64,000 nucleotides of DNA, taken from NCBI GenBank assembly GCA_030248065.1, contig JASAMV010006129.1, forward strand, positions 62,001 through 126,000, given 5' to 3'. A program made the translations under genes and the position numbers. Source of the stretch: Rhynchonema sp. JSB1_4. Lineage: Eukaryota; Nematoda; Chromadorea; Monhysterida; Xyalidae. Under the pieces are notes generated by a model that worked only from the letters and a program-made list of their open reading frames with translations, was not told the origin of the DNA and ran no database searches. Below, piece after piece: positions 60,781-64,000 of the stretch; position 1 is the stretch's first letter, and every line of letters starts with the position of its first letter.

Positions 60781-63113
60781 ATGTCGACTTCAAGTTCGGT
60801 TGACGAGGAGCGGCATGGATTTTGGCGAATTCAGCCGCGAATCGCAATTGGAATTGGGATCACCATCATTTTGGAGAGACTGGGGTCGGTTTGCAATGCA
60901 ACGGGAGGGGTTTGACATCTAAAGTCTGCCTTTTTGCAGGAACTCTCTTCAATCGTAAAACCCTCATCTTGGTGCTTAAAGAAATCGACAATTGCGTCTC
61001 AAAAAACTTAAGTCTTTTAAGTGTTGTCTTCAAAGGAAAACTATGCGCTGGGCAACAAAGTAACGGGTTATATTTTTTCTTCCGACCGGATGAAAATATA
61101 TTCCGACCCGCCGATTACCACCTGCAGTTGACCATCCCATAACTACTTACCTAACTCGACCACAGTGACAGAGAAAGTCGTGTTATTGCGATCGTGTCAC
61201 TGTATTAGGTCTTAGGTAAGCTGCACTGCATTACATTTTCGTCCAATGAAAACAACCATCGCCAAAGCGACATCATTTCAGCCTCTTCACACTCATCGGT
61301 GTCTATTTGCAACATCTCTGGTCATTCATATTCGACTGGTGTGACGGGGACAGCGCCTGTCTTGGTCTGGGTGTGTCGACCCTAATTCCGCAAGGCCTGT
61401 TCTGGTCGTTCAACGCCCTTCTGGTACTCGTCGAAATCTATCAAGGACCGGCGTTCATTAGACAGTACAAAATACAGGACAGTCCGCCAGTTAGATCATT
61501 GCAGTTTCTTTTTGTCTTCTTCGACCTTTCTTTTAATGAACGTTAGAAGGTACGGTAACTTTAGTTCCATGTGCCCGATTTACTCTCTGCTACTCATTAT
61601 TGTCAACGGAAGTGTTTGGTTCCGAGCAGTTGAGCATGAAGTATTCTTTTTTTTGCAGTTAACGAAACAACAGATCGTCAAATGTTTCCTGCTATCCGCG
61701 TTCAACATGACCGTGATGTGGCACCTGACCAATTACGTCACCTATCGCAGCATGCTGTTCAGGGGTACGTCAGCTTTTCGGCCCCATGGGCTCCAAGCTC
61801 ATGTTTTCGCTTTGGTTTGGACTACTCTCGCTCTTTATACCGCGCCCATTTATGCTCATGCTTATCATGTGGTCAAGCCAAAGAACCGTGGGCTAGCTTG
61901 TTTCAGACTGCGCCTTCACACGTGAGTTGCCCGGTCTGACCGAACTGGCTTGGAATGCACTCATCATTGTTGTGGTCGAGGAATGCGGATTCTATTATTT
62001 TCATCGGTTGGTTTCATTGCATAGATGTTCTGATGGGGTTTATGCCTGAATGGTATTTTAAAAAATTACGTATCTTTCTTCCAGAATGCTGCACCTTCCA
62101 GTGTTCTACAAGAGAATTCACAAAATTCATCACGAGTTCACTGCACCAATCGGTAAGTGCCCAGTCTCATGTTCTCAATTTATGAAATGTTCCACTAAAA
62201 TTTGGGGCCAGTTGCTGAGTGAGTGTACTCAGTTTATGGTATTGTACATGAAGTTTCGTTGCGTTTTCATAGATGGTGGGGCGTCCGGTCATCGCCAGTG
62301 CGAACGCACCAGATGGCCCTGCGACCTTGAAACAGGAGGAAAAGGGACACACATGAAACATCACTAGGTGCGCCTAGATCCTGCAACAAACCACTGAATT
62401 GTGAGATATTTTTTGCTACAGGTATGGCCAGTGTGTACGCGCATCCGATTGAGCACCTGCTATCCAACGTCATACCGGTGATGTTGGGTCCGGTGCTTGC
62501 CGGCTCACACGTGTCGGTGTTGGTGTTGTGGTACGCGATCGCACTCGTCCAGACCACCATCTCGCATTGTGGATACCACTTTCCGTTTATGCCCTCCAGC
62601 GAACAGCACGATTACCATCACTTGATGTGAGTTATCTTGCCGACCAGAGTCATTCGCATGACCGCTGCGGGTTGGCCGAAACATCCTGAGCACTGGGACG
62701 CCCCTCGTTAGAGGATATGTCTTGATGCCGCAAAGCCAAGGGGAATGCGCAAAGTTTTGCATGTCCATTTTTTTGTTCTCACTGTGACTGGGATAAAAAA
62801 AGCCACAAGCTTTGTCGATCGCTTTGCCCGCAATCACCCTGTTTGAAAACACCGCTTGTTGAGATTGAGGGCTGCTCTGTGCATATTCAGATTATATAAA
62901 ATCGATTTCCAGAGACAAAACATAAAAACTACCAACTATATCTTCCACATATCATCAAGGTTCAACCAAAACTTTGGCGTGATGGGCTGGTTGGACTCCC
63001 TGCATGGCACAAATGGTCAGTTCGTGAAAACCGTGCAGTACAAACGACATCGTACATTCTGGTCGTTGACACCGATCAAACAAACAGTGCCGGATTCCGA
63101 TAAACAAATGTGA
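60781..63113 (+). CDS. FAXDC2: Fatty acid/sterol hydroxylase superfamily protein, FAXDC2-like
   Basis: Seven exons close in phase: 60781-60884, 61282-61489, 61659-61764, 61907-62006, 62085-62152, 62422-62626, 62960-63113, giving 314 aa (human FAXDC2 333). This integral ER di-iron hydroxylase family has three histidine boxes, all present: HRMLH, HKIHHEF and SSEQHDYHH. The matching segments are FYKRIHKIHHEFTAPI, SVYAHPIEHLLSNVIPVMLG, TISHCGYHFPFMPS and FGVMGWLDSLHGTNGQF. Hydrophobic spans include RIAIGIGITIILERLGLFTL, FWSFNALLVLVEI and ALIIVVVEECGFYYF. The substrate is unknown; relatives act on sterols, sphingoid bases or fatty acids. A neighbouring gene link was not seen. Confidence 0.93.
62281..62318 (+). 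repeat. Dispersed ~40-bp intronic repeat, copy in FAXDC2-like intron 5
   Basis: The sequence GCGTCCGGTCATCGCCAGTG followed by CGAACGCACCAGATGGCC keeps both the core and the right end of the dispersed repeat. Confidence 0.6.
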
Positions 63114-63669
63114 CATGTGACCGGATATTTATTGGTTAAACATCGATTGATGCTCGATGGATTTGATTTGAATTTGCGTGTTTTTTTAGTCTTTGGGTGC
63201 TAAACGCTAATCATACTAATTTTAGCGGTGTTTATGGCAAAATCAGATTTTCACAACAAACCTGCACATAATGAATAAAAAAAGGCTTCTGTGAACTTGT
63301 AGTTCCAAAATAAAATAGTGACCCAATTTTTATAGCTTATATATACAATAACTATGTAGTTATAAATAGTCGAAGTCCGGTTAGGTGACATGCAAAAACA
63401 CACAAAAAAAATGGCGATTGATCACATCATCAACGAAACCGAACGATGATAACATGCACGCCCCCGCCAGCCACTTTTGTTTATGATCTGTGACACAACA
63501 TCCGGACTTTTGTGATGTGCAAGACGCCTTACCTTTTAGGTATGATTTTTCTTCTCACAATTTGACAAACCGCGTCTCCTCGCTTCGGTTATCGTGGCAA
63601 AAACAAAGGTATTACCGACCTCCACTTTTGTGGAAATAGTTTGCCACACAGTTAATCTTTTTGGTGAAA
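63114..63669. other. Intergenic, nothing recognised
   Basis: AT-rich sequence between the FAXDC2-like stop and the next candidate start. No repeat or exon was identified. Confidence 0.4.
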
Positions 63670-63834
63670 ATGCCGTGCGGTGTAAATTCGGTTCAAGAGC
63701 ATTTGTTGCTCGCTGGATATTCGGACATGAAAGATCTGAATCTGAGAGCGCTAGGCGTCACGTTGTTGATCGACGCGTCAAACATTCCCCAGGACATATT
63801 TCGAGTGGAAGAAAGGAGTCGCTGACAAGAAGTG
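63670..63834 (+). CDS. Possible first exon of a dual-specificity phosphatase, partial
   Basis: The frame reads MPCGVNSVQEHLLLAGYSDM then KDLNLRALGVTLLIDASNIP. The order 'hLhLxGY..(x)..L..LGhT.hIDAS' resembles the start of atypical dual-specificity phosphatases, before the catalytic HCxxGxxRS, which would lie beyond the window. It ends at a stop at 63823-63825 unless a donor such as CGAGTGGAAG (63802) is used. The identification rests on this short stretch only. Confidence 0.35.
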
Positions 63835-64000
63835 AGTGCCACCAGCACCAAGGGCTTTCGCATGATAACTATGTTTTAATTGATAGGAAGATTGGGTACC
63901 AGAGCTAAAAATACAGAGATGCTGTTGACTGTGTTTGTCAGAATCAGAAGTAATCTTCAATTATGGTGAGACAACTGTAATCCAGTTCAGAAGCAATAAA

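Noticed and set aside
1..64000. CRISPR arrays, tRNA or rRNA genes
   Set aside because: No regularly spaced direct repeats with unique spacers, no complete cloverleaf with B-box GGTTCGANNCC, and no rRNA signatures were seen; the sequence is eukaryotic nuclear.

Overview
The window is eukaryotic. It has intron-rich protein genes whose introns mostly end in TTTTCAG or TTTCAG, and no bacterial operon structure. The gene set (NUFIP1-like, HMG-CoA reductase, a gustatory-like 7TM receptor, adenylyl cyclase-associated protein, tandem glycine-N-acyltransferase-like genes, a FAXDC2-type hydroxylase) and the acceptor consensus suggest an invertebrate, probably an ecdysozoan of nematode-like type. The species is not identified. 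All exon models were spliced by hand; for most, the reading phase closes across every junction, which is the main evidence that they are real.

Layout: 0.6-2.5 kb, NUFIP1-like RNP assembly factor (+). 3.9-8.35 kb, HMG-CoA reductase in 13 exons (+) without an N-terminal membrane domain. 9.4-12.1 kb, gustatory-like receptor (-). 13.2-20.9 kb, a 931-aa single-pass membrane protein with a VWA-like region (+). 22.3-29.5 kb, adenylyl cyclase-associated protein CAP (-), with a large proline-rich upstream exon that can splice in frame into it. 31.1-31.7 kb, an unrecognised 198-aa ORF (-). 31.7-40.8 kb shows no convincing gene. 40.8-49.3 kb is an island of nested short transposons with a few orphan exons. 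50.7-53.4 kb, two tandem glycine-N-acyltransferase-like genes (+), the first lacking its C-terminal motif. 54.9-56.4 kb, a secreted Cys-rich protein (+). 57.4 and 58.0-59.4 kb, two small membrane proteins (+). 60.8-63.1 kb, a complete FAXDC2-like fatty-acid/sterol hydroxylase (+). At 63.67 kb the start of a possible dual-specificity phosphatase runs toward the right edge.

The most unusual content is mobile DNA. Nine short elements (276-906 bp) have terminal inverted repeats and 8-bp target duplications (eight exact, one with a single mismatch), as in hAT transposons. Their interiors are mostly repeated short 'words' and homopolymer runs, and several are inserted inside each other. There is also a pair of 243-bp palindromic MITEs in opposite orientation, and a roughly 40-bp dispersed repeat found in introns of five different genes. 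HMG-CoA reductase (mevalonate synthesis) and the FAXDC2-like hydroxylase (sterol/fatty-acid type chemistry) are both lipid-related, but nothing in the sequence links their regulation.
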